Shown here in pieces: positions 26,319 through 35,507 of a DNA stretch of 64,000 nucleotides (position 1 is its first letter; every line of letters begins with the position of its first letter). The notes below the pieces were generated by a model. That model made no database searches and had not been told where the DNA came from. It was given only the letters and a program-made list of their open reading frames with translations. Source of the stretch: Brevundimonas basaltis. Its GTDB lineage: Bacteria; Pseudomonadota; Alphaproteobacteria; Caulobacterales; Caulobacteraceae. A program made the translations under genes and the position numbers. The stretch spans positions 1-64,000 of the forward strand of contig NZ_JACHFZ010000005.1 in NCBI RefSeq assembly GCF_014202075.1, written 5' to 3'.

Positions 26319-26696
26319 TCAGTCAGGCGCGCGGTTTCCTTTCAAGGCGCGACGGGACCAGTTGGCGATCGCCTTGGCCAACTCCCATTGCCAGAGGTAG
26401 CCTTGGTAAAGCATGCCGGCGACGAAGACGGTGAACACGGCCATCCCAAGGAGCATCATCGGGTCGGCCCAAACTCGCTCATCCGCCGCCATCACGAGGA
26501 AGCACAGGGCGCACCACAGGCCGATGATCCACGCCAAGATTCGGCGTACGAGTCGGGCACGCGGGCTGAGGGGCGCGGCGGTCACCCTGGACGGCTTTGG
26601 TCTCGCAGTCGGGACTGCGATGGCCGCCTCTTTCCCGGCTATGGCGCGATCCAGCTCGCGCAGCTTTTCCTCAGTTGTCTTTTCAGCAACGGCCAT
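26319..26696 (-). CDS. hypothetical two-helix membrane protein
   Basis: A 125-residue protein. Residues 1-45 are charged with a helical start (TEEKLRELDRAIAGKEAAIA), and two membrane segments follow (about 50-70 ILAWIIGLWCALCFLVMA and 80-100 LLGMAVFTVFVAGMLYQGYL), with a basic tail. I do not recognise a family. It is upstream of the ABC exporter on the same strand with a 69-base gap, so it may be in the same transcription unit. Its base composition is a little lower in GC than its neighbours. Confidence 0.7.
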   Translation of the reverse strand: MAVAEKTTEEKLRELDRAIAGKEAAIAVPTARPKPSRVTAAPLSPRARLVRRILAWIIGLWCALCFLVMAADERVWADPMMLLGMAVFTVFVAGMLYQGYLWQWELAKAIANWSRRALKGNRAPD

Positions 26697-26779
26697 GTCC
26701 TGAGGCTAGCACGCCTCCAGAAGAGTGCGATCCCCGACGTAGATGACGGAGGCGGTCCGACCCGCTATCTCCCCCTCCC

Positions 26780-27448
26780 ATGTCCCGCTACAACCTCACC
26801 ACCCCAGGCGGCCGGTTTCGCGCCAAGTGGGACTATCTCTGGAAGGATCACGCCTTTCTGAGGCGGTGGTTCATGAACGCGCACTGGCTGGGGCCGGATC
26901 TGGTGCGGACCAATCAGCCGTCGCCGCGGCAGCTCGCCTACTGGAAGTCGCAAGGCATCAGGACGGTCATCAACCTGCGCGGCAGCGAGCGGGACGAGGC
27001 CTGGTTCGCGCTGGAGAAGGACGCCTGCGAACGGTTGGGCCTGACCCTGATCAGCGCGCCGCTGGACAGCCGCGATCCGCCGCAACCGGAGCGGATTCAC
27101 CGGGCGCGCGAGTTGTTCCGGACGATCGAGTATCCGGTGCTGATCCACTGCAAGTCGGGGGCGGACCGGGCCGGGATGATGGCGGTGCTGTACCGGCATT
27201 TTCATCTGGGCGAGCCGATCGCCGAGGCGATCAAGCAGCTGGACAAGAAATATCTGCACCACCGTGAGGGTCTGACCGGGGTGCTGGACTACACGCTGGA
27301 GAAATACCTGACGGAGGTCGAGCCGACGGGGGTGAGCTTCGTCGACTGGATCGACAGCGACGTCTACGACCCCAAGGCGATCCGGGCGGAGTTCAAGGCG
27401 CAGTGGTGGGGGACGCTGCTGACCGAAAAGCTGCTCAGGCGGGAGTAG
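26780..27448 (+). CDS. dual-specificity/tyrosine phosphatase family protein
   Basis: A 222-residue protein with the cysteine-phosphatase signature HCKSGADRAG: Cys124 is the nucleophile and Arg130 binds phosphate. An upstream TVINLRGS strand and the LDSRDPP loop (likely general acid Asp) match prokaryotic dual-specificity phosphatases. It is cytoplasmic, with no signal peptide. It is the only plus-strand gene inside the minus-strand pmbA to lpxK block, so it may have been inserted there. Its target could be a phosphoprotein or a phosphorylated lipid or inositol; context near LPS genes makes a lipid substrate possible. Confidence 0.88.
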   Translation: MSRYNLTTPGGRFRAKWDYLWKDHAFLRRWFMNAHWLGPDLVRTNQPSPRQLAYWKSQGIRTVINLRGSERDEAWFALEKDACERLGLTLISAPLDSRDPPQPERIHRARELFRTIEYPVLIHCKSGADRAGMMAVLYRHFHLGEPIAEAIKQLDKKYLHHREGLTGVLDYTLEKYLTEVEPTGVSFVDWIDSDVYDPKAIRAEFKAQWWGTLLTEKLLRRE

Positions 27449-27667
27449 TCAGCCCCACGGGCCGCGCGGCGCGCCGGGCGGGTCGCGGCCCTGATCGCCG
27501 GCCATCTCGGCCTCGCGCCGGGCCTTGCGGTCGGCCTCCCAGCGCCGGAACCAGCGGGACCAATTGCGCTCGCCGCGCCACGCCGCGCCCCAGATGACCA
27601 GGGCCATCAGCAGGAAGGCGAGGCTGGCGATTTCCTCGGCGCCGATGGTGCGGCCGAACAGGTTCAA
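27449..27667 (-). CDS. small membrane protein
   Basis: A 72-residue protein with one membrane segment (about residues 12-28, IASLAFLLMALVIWGAAW) and a charged cytoplasmic tail rich in Arg, Trp and Pro (WSRWFRRWEADRKARREAEM). No family is recognised. Its start overlaps the stop of the preceding small gene by 4 bases, so the two are translated together. It converges on the phosphatase gene, whose stop abuts it. Confidence 0.6.
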   Translation of the reverse strand: MNLFGRTIGAEEIASLAFLLMALVIWGAAWRGERNWSRWFRRWEADRKARREAEMAGDQGRDPPGAPRGPWG

Positions 27668-27882
27668 GGGCGGGGTTCCTGCGATGACGCGGCCTGCGGG
27701 TCGTCGTGGGTGAAGGTGTCGCGCGGGGTCGGCGCCGGGCCGGGCGTGACGGGATCGTTCCAGGCGGTGTCGGTTTCCTGCGGTCCGGCGGTCGGCTGGT
27801 CGGGCTTGCGTCGGGTGGCCCAGATGACGATGCCGGTGCCCAGCGCCAGCAGGCCGAGGACGATCAGGGCGGTGGTCAGCAT
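27664..27882 (-). CDS. small membrane protein
   Basis: A 72-residue protein started at the ATG at 27882, which follows GGGAGAGAG. One N-terminal membrane helix (MLTTALIVLGLLALGTGIVI) is followed by a Pro/Thr-rich soluble tail. The longer frame to 27918 lacks a ribosome-binding site. It is coupled by a 4-base overlap to the downstream small membrane gene. Function is unknown. It follows the DUF4170 gene on the same strand and may be in the pmbA transcription unit. Confidence 0.6.
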   Translation of the reverse strand: MLTTALIVLGLLALGTGIVIWATRRKPDQPTAGPQETDTAWNDPVTPGPAPTPRDTFTHDDPQAASSQEPRP

Positions 27883-27950
27883 GGCTCTCTCCCGGGCAGG
27901 CGTCGCAGTATAATGCAAAAGCGCGCCAGCGGGTGAGGGAGTTCCCGGAC

Positions 27951-28205
27951 TCAGTGCTCGTGGGCGTCGCCGCGCGGATCGATCATGCGGTGGGCGTGAA
28001 GGATGAAGAACCGCATGTGGGCATTGTCCACCGTGGCCTGGGCGCGGGCCTTCCAGGCCTTGCGGGCCTCGGCGTAGTTCGGGAAGGCGCCGACGAACTC
28101 GACCTTCGACAGATCGCGGAACACAGGCGCGTCGAGGTGGCGCAACTCGCCGCCGATGACGAGGTGCAGAAGCTGTTGGGGTTCGGTTTCGGCGGGCTGG
28201 GTCAT
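27951..28205 (-). CDS. DUF4170 family protein
   Basis: An 84-residue protein of the alphaproteobacterial DUF4170 family. It has the diagnostic LLHLVIGGEL start, a FVGAFPNYAEARKAWKARAQ helix and a C-terminal VDNAHMRFFILHAHRMIDP block. Function is unknown. It lies 26 bases downstream of cysQ, an arrangement common in alphaproteobacteria, where the same pair precedes LPS genes. Confidence 0.88.
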   Translation of the reverse strand: MTQPAETEPQQLLHLVIGGELRHLDAPVFRDLSKVEFVGAFPNYAEARKAWKARAQATVDNAHMRFFILHAHRMIDPRGDAHEH

Positions 28206-28230
28206 GGGATCGTCCGGACGGGAGGAGGGC

Positions 28231-29040
28231 TTAACGGGCCGCGAGGGGAATAGGCGCTGTACGCCGCACGATCAACGGGTGAAGGGCGGCGGCGCTGCAG
28301 ACGAGGCTGCCCTGGCGCGGATCGGGCTGGTTGAAACGCCAGGCGCCGCCGTGATGGTCGCTGACCCGGCCACCCGCCTCCTCGACAATCAGGGCGCCGG
28401 CGCAGACGTCCCAGTCCCATTTCGGCGTCAGGGCGATGGCGGCGTCGAAGGCCCCGGCGGCGACGAGGGCCATGCGGTAGGCGATGGCGTTGCGCTTCTC
28501 GTAGCGCATGGCCGGCCACGGCTCGGGCCAGTGCGGGCCCTCCATCAACCGGGCGTCGGCGAGCACCGAGGCGTCGTCGAGGTCGGCGGTGTCCGAGGCG
28601 GTGATCGGTCGTCCGTTCAGGAAGGCCCCGCCGCCGAGCACGGCGGTGAAGGTCTCGCCCAGGGCCGGTGCGTGGATCACAGCGGCGACGGGGCGGCCGT
28701 CCTCGACCACGGCGATCGGTATGCACCACCACGGCTTGCCCTTCATATAGGCGACGGTGCCGTCGATGGGATCGACCACGAAGATGCGGCGGCGGGTCAG
28801 ACGCCCGGCCCCGTCGGCGGTTTCCTCGGACAGCCAGCCGTAGTCCGGGCGCGCGCCAATCAGGGCGGCGTGGAGCAGGCGGTCGACGGCCATGTCGGCC
28901 GAGGTGACCGGGGAGCCGCCCGGCTTTGACCAGATCTTCAGTCCGGCTTCGCGTTCGGACAGCGCCAGCTCGCCGGCCGCCACCGCGGCGTCCTGGATCA
29001 GCGCGAGGTCGGCCCCGAGGTCCTGGTTTGCCTCGCTCAT
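28231..29040 (-). CDS. cysQ: 3'(2'),5'-bisphosphate nucleotidase / inositol monophosphatase family
   Basis: A 269-residue metal-dependent phosphatase of the inositol monophosphatase fold. It has TSADMAVDRLL, WLSEET, the metal-binding VDPIDGTVAYM motif and the C-terminal WDWDVCAGALIVEEAGG. CysQ converts PAP to AMP during sulfate assimilation; distinguishing it from inositol phosphatases by sequence is not certain, but the pmbA-cysQ-DUF4170 neighbourhood supports CysQ. The start overlaps the pmbA stop by 4 bases. Confidence 0.9.
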   Translation of the reverse strand: MSEANQDLGADLALIQDAAVAAGELALSEREAGLKIWSKPGGSPVTSADMAVDRLLHAALIGARPDYGWLSEETADGAGRLTRRRIFVVDPIDGTVAYMKGKPWWCIPIAVVEDGRPVAAVIHAPALGETFTAVLGGGAFLNGRPITASDTADLDDASVLADARLMEGPHWPEPWPAMRYEKRNAIAYRMALVAAGAFDAAIALTPKWDWDVCAGALIVEEAGGRVSDHHGGAWRFNQPDPRQGSLVCSAAALHPLIVRRTAPIPLAAR

Positions 29041-30392
29041 TTGCCGGCGATAGCCACCGCGTCGAACATCAGCGACGGGCTGTTGTTGGCGCCCCGGAAC
29101 TCGAGGTCCGAGCCGCGCTGCAACCGGGCGTAGAGGTCGGGCAGCCTGCCGGCGACGGTGACTTCGCTGACCGGGTAGGCGATGGCGCCGTTCTCGAACC
29201 AGAAGCCGGACACGCCGGCCGACCAGTCGCCGGTGTTCGGATTCAGCGACGGACCGAACATCGAAGTGACCAGAAGACCGGCGCCTGCGTCGGCCATCAG
29301 ACCGTGGAGGTCGCGTTCGCCGGGTTGCAGATGCAGGCTGTGGGTCGAGACGCCGGGCGGACCGGCGAGACCGCGCGCGGCGTGGCCGGTCGAGGCGAGG
29401 CCGAGCTGGGCGGCGGCGGCGCTGTTCAGCAGCCAGGTGGTCAGTCGGCCGTCGTCAATGATTGATTGACGGGCGACCGCCACGCCCTCGTCGTCGAACG
29501 GGGTCGAGCCGAGACCACGGCGGCGGAACGGGTCGTCGATCAGATCGACGCCCGCGGGCAGGACCGGCTGACCCAGCCGATCCTTGAGGAAGGAGGTGCC
29601 GCGGGCGATCGACGGGCCGGAGATGGCGCCGATCAGGGGCGACAGGATCTGCATGGCCAGGCGGTTCTCGAAGATCACCGGGGCCGTGGTCGAGGCGATC
29701 TTGCGCGGGCCGGTGCGGGCCACGGCGCGGCGGCCGGCCTCGGCGCCGATGTCCTCGGCGGAGGGCAGGTCGGACAGGTGGCGCGCGGCGCGCTGCTCGC
29801 CGCCCCGCTCCATGGCTCCGTCCTTCTCGGCGATGACGCCGACCCCGAGCGAGAAGGCCGAGCCGTGATAGGCCCCGTCGAAACCGTGCGAGGTGACCAG
29901 ACGCCAGCGGCTGGCGGAGGCTGAGGCGTGGCCGCCCTCGGAGCGGACCACGCCGGGCACGGCGAGGGCGACGGCTTCGGCGGCGGCGGCGGCGCCTTCC
30001 AGGTCCGCGGCGCCACGCTCCGTCGGGTCGAACAGGTCGAGGTCACGGAAGGGGCCGCGGGCGAGGCGGTCTTCAGGCGCGAGCCCGGCGTAAGGGTCCT
30101 CGGGGGCGAGGCGGGCCATGGCCACGGCGCGCTCGACAAGACGGGCGCGGGTGGCGTCGGACAGGTCGGAGGCGGAGACGGTGGCCTGGCGCCGGCCGAT
30201 GAAGACGCGCAGGCCGAGATCGCGGCTCTCCTCGCGCTCGACGTCCTCCAGCGCGCCGTTGCGGACTCCGACGGACAGGGCGGCGCGCTCGGCCGAGACG
30301 GCCTCGGCGGCGTCGGCCCCGGCCTTCAGGGCGGCGGCGACCAGTTCGGGCAGGATGTCGGAAGGGGCGGACGTCGGCAGGCTGTCGGACAT
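29037..30392 (-). CDS. pmbA: TldD/PmbA-family protein
   Basis: A 451-residue protein of the PmbA (TldE) family, started at the ATG at 30392. It shows LGLRVFIGRRQATVSASDL early and FENRLAMQILSPLIGAISG, GSTPFDDEGV, LLNSAAAAQLGL and EVTVAGRLPDLY later. With TldD it forms a heterodimeric metalloprotease that matures microcin and CcdA-like peptides; PmbA itself lacks the metal-binding HExxxH, as here. TldD is not in the window. It is the first gene of the pmbA-cysQ-DUF4170 unit. Confidence 0.93.
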   Translation of the reverse strand: MSDSLPTSAPSDILPELVAAALKAGADAAEAVSAERAALSVGVRNGALEDVEREESRDLGLRVFIGRRQATVSASDLSDATRARLVERAVAMARLAPEDPYAGLAPEDRLARGPFRDLDLFDPTERGAADLEGAAAAAEAVALAVPGVVRSEGGHASASASRWRLVTSHGFDGAYHGSAFSLGVGVIAEKDGAMERGGEQRAARHLSDLPSAEDIGAEAGRRAVARTGPRKIASTTAPVIFENRLAMQILSPLIGAISGPSIARGTSFLKDRLGQPVLPAGVDLIDDPFRRRGLGSTPFDDEGVAVARQSIIDDGRLTTWLLNSAAAAQLGLASTGHAARGLAGPPGVSTHSLHLQPGERDLHGLMADAGAGLLVTSMFGPSLNPNTGDWSAGVSGFWFENGAIAYPVSEVTVAGRLPDLYARLQRGSDLEFRGANNSPSLMFDAVAIAGK

Positions 30393-30441
30393 GCCCCGAT
30401 ATGGCCGGACGGACGCCGGGCCGCAACCGCGCACGTCACCT

Positions 30442-30852
30442 TCAAACGAAGGCGTGGACCAGCAGCATCCCGCCGGCGCCGAGCAGGGCCAGATAGGTCA
30501 GGACCATGCCCAGAAGCCGGCCCGCCGTCGGCCGGGTGTCGTTGAGCCCGACGGCATGGGCCAGACGTCCGGCGAACAGGGCGGCGCCGACCCCGTGGAT
30601 CGCAAGCGGCGGCAGGCCCAGCATCGCCAGAACGGTCAGGGCCGCGACGCCGACCGGGATATATTCAGCGGCGTTGCCGAACACCCGGCAGGCCACATTG
30701 ACCTGGGGCACGCCGCCGTCGCCCAGCACCACCCGGTGCTTCTGGCGCGCGAGCACGACCCGGATTGAAAGGATGACCAGCAGCAGGACCAGAAGGCCGC
30801 TCCAGAAGGCGGCAGTCTGGATCGGGCTCATGCCCGTGGTCATCTCGGTCAT
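30442..30852 (-). CDS. MAPEG family membrane protein
   Basis: A 136-residue integral membrane protein with four predicted helices. Conserved MAPEG features are RVVLARQKHRVVLGDGG and VACRVFGNAAEYIPVGVAAL, ending in GRLAHAVGL. Members are glutathione-linked or of unknown activity in bacteria. It lies 3 bases downstream of the M14 peptidase gene on the same strand and is likely cotranscribed with it. Confidence 0.88.
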   Translation of the reverse strand: MTEMTTGMSPIQTAAFWSGLLVLLLVILSIRVVLARQKHRVVLGDGGVPQVNVACRVFGNAAEYIPVGVAALTVLAMLGLPPLAIHGVGAALFAGRLAHAVGLNDTRPTAGRLLGMVLTYLALLGAGGMLLVHAFV

Positions 30853-30855
30853 CGG

Positions 30856-32682
30856 TCAGGTCTCGCGGGCCACCGGATAGAGGCGGAAGCGATCATCATA
30901 GAACGGCGTTCGTTCGTAAAACCACTGCAAACGCGCGCCGGGGCTGGCGGCGAACTCGGGCTCGGCCGCCAGCTTGGCCTCGAACTCGGCCTTGAGGGCG
31001 GGATCGGCGGCCATCATGCGCTCGGCCAGCGGGGCGATGGCGTAGCCCTCGATGTATTCGACGCGGCTGAGCACCTCGGGGAACAGGCCCCAGGCGAAGA
31101 AGCTCTCGGACGACTGCGGTTCCAGCAACAGGACGACGACGTCGCCCAGCGGCTGGTCGGTCGGCACGCGGACCGAGCCGGCGGGGAAGGTCCAGTCGCG
31201 GCGCTCGGGCGTGACCGAGGTGACGGTGACCGGCACATGACCCTCGTTCGGACGGGCGGCGAGCTTCGGATCGTCGAGGCGCAGCATGTCGACGGAGACG
31301 GTGCGCGGCGCGTCGAGGGTCTCCATGGCCATGCCGTGGATGCGCAGGCGCTCGATGATGTCGGCCCGGTGCGCCGGCACCCAGTAGGCTTCGGGCCGCT
31401 TGAGCGTCAGCGTCGGATGCGACGAATAGAACGGCATCTGCCACAGGTCGGGGTCCGGCTCGCCGAGCCAGCGGATTTCTTGCCGGCCCGAGGCAGGACT
31501 GTCGTACATCTCGTAGCGAATGCCCTTGAAGGCGCGGGTCGTCGCGGGCTCCTCGTCCTGGACGAAGTTGGCGGGGATTTCGGCCGGGCGCAGGGCGCGG
31601 TCGGCCTCGACGGCGGCGCGCAGGCCGCGGCCCTCGGCGGCCAGAAGGCGCATGGCTTCCTCGAGGAAGACATAGGTGCCGAGCACGCGCTGCTCGTGCG
31701 GCTTCAGGCTGTGGTTTTCGATCAGAATGGTCGGGACGTGGGCGGCCGAGCCCCAGCCGTTGGAGAACCGCTCGCCGAGGCCGCCGTCGGAAAGGCCGGC
31801 CCGGGGGTCGTCGTCCATGCCGAAGACCAGTTCGCCGGGGATATGACCCTCGGCCTCCAGCGCGGTGTTCATCGCCGGCTTGAAGGCGGAATCCAGCCAC
31901 CGCGCCGTCGACGGCGAACGCGAGTAGATGCCGTTCTCGCCGTTGTAACCGTAGGTGACGTCGTACTGGTAATCCATGCCGTCGGTGACGTGGATGTCGA
32001 CGTAGAGGTCCGGCCGGTATTTGACGATCAGGCCGCGCACCGCCCGCATCTCGGCCTGGTCCAGCTTCAGATAGTCGCGGTTGAGGTTCTGGTTGGTCGC
32101 CGTGTTGCGCCAGCCCTGGATGCGGGGGCCGCGCTGATTGGGGCGGCTGTAGGCGCTGGTCCGCTCATGACCATCGACCGACAGGATGGGAATGAGGATC
32201 AGGTTGACCCGGTCGAGAAGGTCGGACTTGCCGTAGAAGGCGATGTCGCGGAGCAGCATCATGCCCGCGTCCTTGCCGTCAATCTCGCCGGGGTGAATGC
32301 CGGCCTGGGCCAGCAGCACCGGCTTGGCCGGATCGAAGGCGGCGCCGTCCTTCGAGGCGATGACGGCGTAGATCGGACGGCCTTCCGGCGAGACGCCGAA
32401 CTGTTCGATGCGGATCAGGTCGGAGGCGGCGTCGAGGCGGTCGAACCAGGCCCGGGTGTCGGCGTAGGTCGGGCTGAAGTCATGTGCCGGGTCGGCCTCG
32501 AACGGCGTAACCCAGGGATCCGAGGCGTCGCGGAGAAGGGCGCGGCTGGCGCCATCCCAGGCGGGAGCGGGCGGCAGGAAGGGTTGATCCCACGGGGCGG
32601 CGTTGGGGACGGAGGACGGCGTCTGGGCCATGGCGGGAGCTCCCAAAGAAAGCAGGGCGAGGACGGCGAACAACGGGCGCAT
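30856..32682 (-). CDS. secreted M14-family zinc carboxypeptidase
   Basis: A 608-residue protein from the ATG at 32682, preceded by CCGAGG, beginning with a signal peptide (MRPLFAVLALLSLGAPAMAQ). The M14 zinc site is shown by AGIHPGEIDGKDAG (His and Glu ligands) and a downstream VDIHVTDG (His ligand), with LNRDYLKLDQAEMR as in large M14 proteins of this group. The C-terminal 250 residues form an additional domain without a named family. It probably acts in the periplasm on peptides. An open frame continues upstream to 33252 but is a shadow of the neighbouring membrane gene. Confidence 0.9.
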   Translation of the reverse strand: MRPLFAVLALLSLGAPAMAQTPSSVPNAAPWDQPFLPPAPAWDGASRALLRDASDPWVTPFEADPAHDFSPTYADTRAWFDRLDAASDLIRIEQFGVSPEGRPIYAVIASKDGAAFDPAKPVLLAQAGIHPGEIDGKDAGMMLLRDIAFYGKSDLLDRVNLILIPILSVDGHERTSAYSRPNQRGPRIQGWRNTATNQNLNRDYLKLDQAEMRAVRGLIVKYRPDLYVDIHVTDGMDYQYDVTYGYNGENGIYSRSPSTARWLDSAFKPAMNTALEAEGHIPGELVFGMDDDPRAGLSDGGLGERFSNGWGSAAHVPTILIENHSLKPHEQRVLGTYVFLEEAMRLLAAEGRGLRAAVEADRALRPAEIPANFVQDEEPATTRAFKGIRYEMYDSPASGRQEIRWLGEPDPDLWQMPFYSSHPTLTLKRPEAYWVPAHRADIIERLRIHGMAMETLDAPRTVSVDMLRLDDPKLAARPNEGHVPVTVTSVTPERRDWTFPAGSVRVPTDQPLGDVVVLLLEPQSSESFFAWGLFPEVLSRVEYIEGYAIAPLAERMMAADPALKAEFEAKLAAEPEFAASPGARLQWFYERTPFYDDRFRLYPVARET

Positions 32683-32744
32683 GGAACCTCGGGGCAAAGC
32701 GGGGCGCACAGGTAGCGCCATTTGGCTCCGGCGGCAAAACGGGG

Positions 32745-33380
32745 TCAGGACTGTCCGGCGGCGTGGGGCGGCGTCGGCGTGACCACATCCGTCAGGCCGG
32801 GAAGGGCCGCGGTGACCACGGCGGAGAAAAGATAGAGAGCGATGTGGATCCCGGTCAGGGAGGCGAAGACGGTCTTGTTGCGCGACAGGGCCGCGGGAAC
32901 GACCAGCCCCACATAAACCGCGATCCCGACGGCGTAGTTGATCACCAACAGGGTCGCCGCCGGCTTGGCGAGGATGACCGGGAGGGCGGTCAGGAAGGCC
33001 AGGGCATTGGCCGCGATGGTGAGAAGCAGGACGACTTTGCGGTTGGCCCAGAAGTGGTCGTCCAGCGACATCCCGTCCTCGATTTCGTGCGGAAACACCA
33101 GCGAGGCGGCTATGAAGTAGACGACAGCCACGATCAGGCTGGCGACCAGCAGACCGTAGCTGAAAGGCACATCGCGGAACATCGTCCAGGCGAAGTCCCA
33201 GAAGCTGGCGACATCGAGAGCGACGAAGACGGCCAGCAGGGGCGTCAGCCACCCGATGCGCAACTTGCGTCGGTGCTGGATGGCCGTGGCGGCGCCGGTG
33301 GCGATCACCGCGAGCGAAAGGCCGAGCAAGAGGCCGTAGAAGCTGAAGAAGAACTCGAACGCGCTCAAGCGCCCCTCCAT
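32745..33380 (-). CDS. hypothetical multi-pass membrane protein
   Basis: A 211-residue protein with about six membrane helices, starting MEGRLSAFEFFFSFYGLLLG, with a short charged loop HEIEDGMSLDDHFWANRK between helices three and four. This loop recurs in unnamed alphaproteobacterial membrane proteins. No enzymatic motif is seen. It lies 62 bases upstream of the M14 peptidase gene on the same strand. Confidence 0.75.
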   Translation of the reverse strand: MEGRLSAFEFFFSFYGLLLGLSLAVIATGAATAIQHRRKLRIGWLTPLLAVFVALDVASFWDFAWTMFRDVPFSYGLLVASLIVAVVYFIAASLVFPHEIEDGMSLDDHFWANRKVVLLLTIAANALAFLTALPVILAKPAATLLVINYAVGIAVYVGLVVPAALSRNKTVFASLTGIHIALYLFSAVVTAALPGLTDVVTPTPPHAAGQS

Positions 33381-33452
33381 CCGCGGACGGTGTCAGCGGC
33401 CGACCGACGGGGGTCGCCCGCCGGCGCGGCGAAAACCGGGTGGGCCGCCTCC

Positions 33453-33791
33453 CTAGCGGTTCCGCTTGGCCTCAAGCCGGTCGATGGTGCGCTGGGCTTC
33501 CTCGCGGCGGCGGGTCAGGACGTTGACCTGGGCCTGCTGGGCTTCGGTCAGGCCGCCGGCGGCCTCGCCCGCAGCCTGGAGATCGGCCAGCTGGCTGTCG
33601 ATCTCAAAGACCTGGTCTTCGGCCTCGAACAGGCGGTTCTCCTCGCGCTCGGTGAGGGCGGGCCGGGGCGGGGCGGCGTTGCGCGGCGCGTTGCGGCCGG
33701 TCATCACCTGGGCATCGGCGGAAGTGACCGGGAGAGTGAGCGCCGGCAGGGCCAGGGCGGCGGACAGGGCGATGACGAGGCTGTGTTTCAT
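33453..33791 (-). CDS. small periplasmic coiled-coil protein
   Basis: A 112-residue protein with a signal peptide (MKHSLVIALSAALALPALTL, cleavage near SADAQ). The mature part is Pro-rich for 20 residues, then a long charged helix with heptad character (EENRLFEAEDQVFEIDSQLA and VNVLTRRREEAQRTIDRLEA). No family is recognised. Its upstream region is AT-rich and contains a 12-bp palindrome, so it probably has its own promoter. Confidence 0.7.
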   Translation of the reverse strand: MKHSLVIALSAALALPALTLPVTSADAQVMTGRNAPRNAAPPRPALTEREENRLFEAEDQVFEIDSQLADLQAAGEAAGGLTEAQQAQVNVLTRRREEAQRTIDRLEAKRNR

Positions 33792-33843
33792 GGAGCGACT
33801 CCGGGAAGGACAGCCCTAATGTGTATTACAGTTTCGTCATCTG

Positions 33844-33855
33844 AAAAGCGCTTTT
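33844..33855. promoter_or_regulatory. palindrome AAAAGCGCTTTT in a promoter region
   Basis: A perfect 12-bp palindrome lies 53 bases upstream of the coiled-coil protein start at 33791, in an AT-rich stretch that contains a TAATAC-like -10 element on the minus strand (near 33820-33830). Palindrome next to promoter suggests an operator; no regulator can be assigned. Confidence 0.35.
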
Positions 33856-33892
33856 AGGACACAATCGGCCGAGCATTGATCGCGGACCCGTG

Positions 33893-35428
33893 TCAGCCCT
33901 GCGGTTTCCAGATCGGCGCGCCGTCGCCCGGCAGCCCGAGGCGGTCCCATATCGCCGACACGCGCTCGACCACGGCCTCGTCCATGCGGATTTCCTCGCC
34001 CCATTCGCGATTGGTCTCGGGCGGCCATTTGTCGGTGGCGTCGAGTCCGATCTTGGACCCGAGGCCGCTCTCGGGGCTGGCGAAGTCGAGATAGTCGATC
34101 GGGGTGTTCTCGATGACGGTGATGTCCCGCGCCGGGTCCATCTTGGTCGAGATGGCCCACATCACCTGTTTCCAGTCGCGGGCGTCGATGTCGTCGTCCA
34201 CGACGATCACCCATTTGGTGTACATGAACTGGCGCAGATAGCTCCACACGCCGAGCATCACCCGCTTGGCGTGGCCGGGGTAGGCCTTCTTCATCGACAC
34301 CACGGCGATGCGGTAGGAGCAGCCCTCGGGCGGCAGCCAGAAGTCGGTGATCTCGGGGAACTGCTGGCGCAGCAGGGGGATGAAGACCTCGTTCAGCGCC
34401 TCGCCCAGCACCGAGGGCTCGTCCGGCGGACGGCCGGTGAAGGTGGTCAGGTAGATCGGGTCCTTGCGCATGGTGATGGCGCTGACCTGGAAGACCGGGA
34501 AGGTCTCGACCGAATTGTAATAGCCGGTGTGGTCGCCGTAGGGGCCTTCGGGCGCGTGCTCGTCGAGCAGGACGTGGCCCTCCAGCACGATCTCGGCCTG
34601 GGCGGGGACCATCAGGGGCACGGTCTTGCAGGGGACCAACTCGGCCTTGGCCCCGCGCAGCAGGCCGGCGAACTGGTATTCCGACAGGGTGTCGGGCACC
34701 GGCGTGACGGCGGCGAGGATGGTGCCCGGGTCAGCGCCGAGCACGACGGCGCAGGGCAGGGGCTCCTTGCTGCGTTTCTTGTGCCGGGCGTAGTGCTGGG
34801 CCCCGCCGCGGTGGGCCAGCCAGCGCATGATGGCCCTGTCCTTGCCGAGCACCTGCATGCGGTAGATGCCGAGGTTGAAGTCGTCCTCGCGGTCGTCGGA
34901 CGGGCCCTTGGTCACGACCAGGCCCCAAGTGATCAGCGGGGCCGGCTCGCCGGGCCAGCAGCCCTGAACGGGCAGGGCGGTCAGGTCGATCTGATCGCCC
35001 TTGAGCACCACCTGCTGCACCGGGGCGGACTTCACGACCTTGGGCCGCATCGACATCACGGTTTGCGCCAGCGGCAACATGTCCATGGCGTCGGACAGGC
35101 CGCGCGGCGGGGTCGGGTTCTTGAGGAAGGCCAGCAGTTCGCCGACCTCGCGCAGCTCTGCGGCGGTGGTCCGCTGCTTCTTCTCCAGCGTCACGCCCAT
35201 GGCCACGCGCTTCACCGTGCCGAAGAGGTTGGCGAGGCAGGGAATCGGGCTGATCGATCCGTCCGGCATGACCGGCTTCTCGAACAGCACGGCGGGGCCG
35301 CCGTTGCGCAGCAGCCGGGTCTGGATCTCGGTCATCTCGAGATGGGTCGAGACGGGTTCGGAGACGCGGACCAGCTCGCCCTCGGCCTCGAGCATCGAGA
35401 TGAAATCGCGCAGGGATTTATAGGCCAT
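33893..35428 (-). CDS. ubiD: 4-hydroxy-3-polyprenylbenzoate decarboxylase
   Basis: A 511-residue UbiD-family decarboxylase from the ATG at 35428 ([20 protein letters not shown]). It has the [12 protein letters not shown] start region, [14 protein letters not shown], the [11 protein letters not shown] block, and the active-site [11 protein letters not shown] segment. UbiD uses prenylated FMN made by UbiX to decarboxylate the ubiquinone precursor. Length is normal. UbiX is not in the window. A longer open frame to 35479 lacks support. Confidence 0.95.
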   Translation of the reverse strand: MAYKSLRDFISMLEAEGELVRVSEPVSTHLEMTEIQTRLLRNGGPAVLFEKPVMPDGSISPIPCLANLFGTVKRVAMGVTLEKKQRTTAAELREVGELLAFLKNPTPPRGLSDAMDMLPLAQTVMSMRPKVVKSAPVQQVVLKGDQIDLTALPVQGCWPGEPAPLITWGLVVTKGPSDDREDDFNLGIYRMQVLGKDRAIMRWLAHRGGAQHYARHKKRSKEPLPCAVVLGADPGTILAAVTPVPDTLSEYQFAGLLRGAKAELVPCKTVPLMVPAQAEIVLEGHVLLDEHAPEGPYGDHTGYYNSVETFPVFQVSAITMRKDPIYLTTFTGRPPDEPSVLGEALNEVFIPLLRQQFPEITDFWLPPEGCSYRIAVVSMKKAYPGHAKRVMLGVWSYLRQFMYTKWVIVVDDDIDARDWKQVMWAISTKMDPARDITVIENTPIDYLDFASPESGLGSKIGLDATDKWPPETNREWGEEIRMDEAVVERVSAIWDRLGLPGDGAPIWKPQG

Positions 35429-35507
35429 CGATCGCTCCAGACGAACCGCTGGATTAGGCGGACGAAGCGCCGCTGTCACCCGCCGGCGGGATGGTGCGGC
35501 AAGACGC

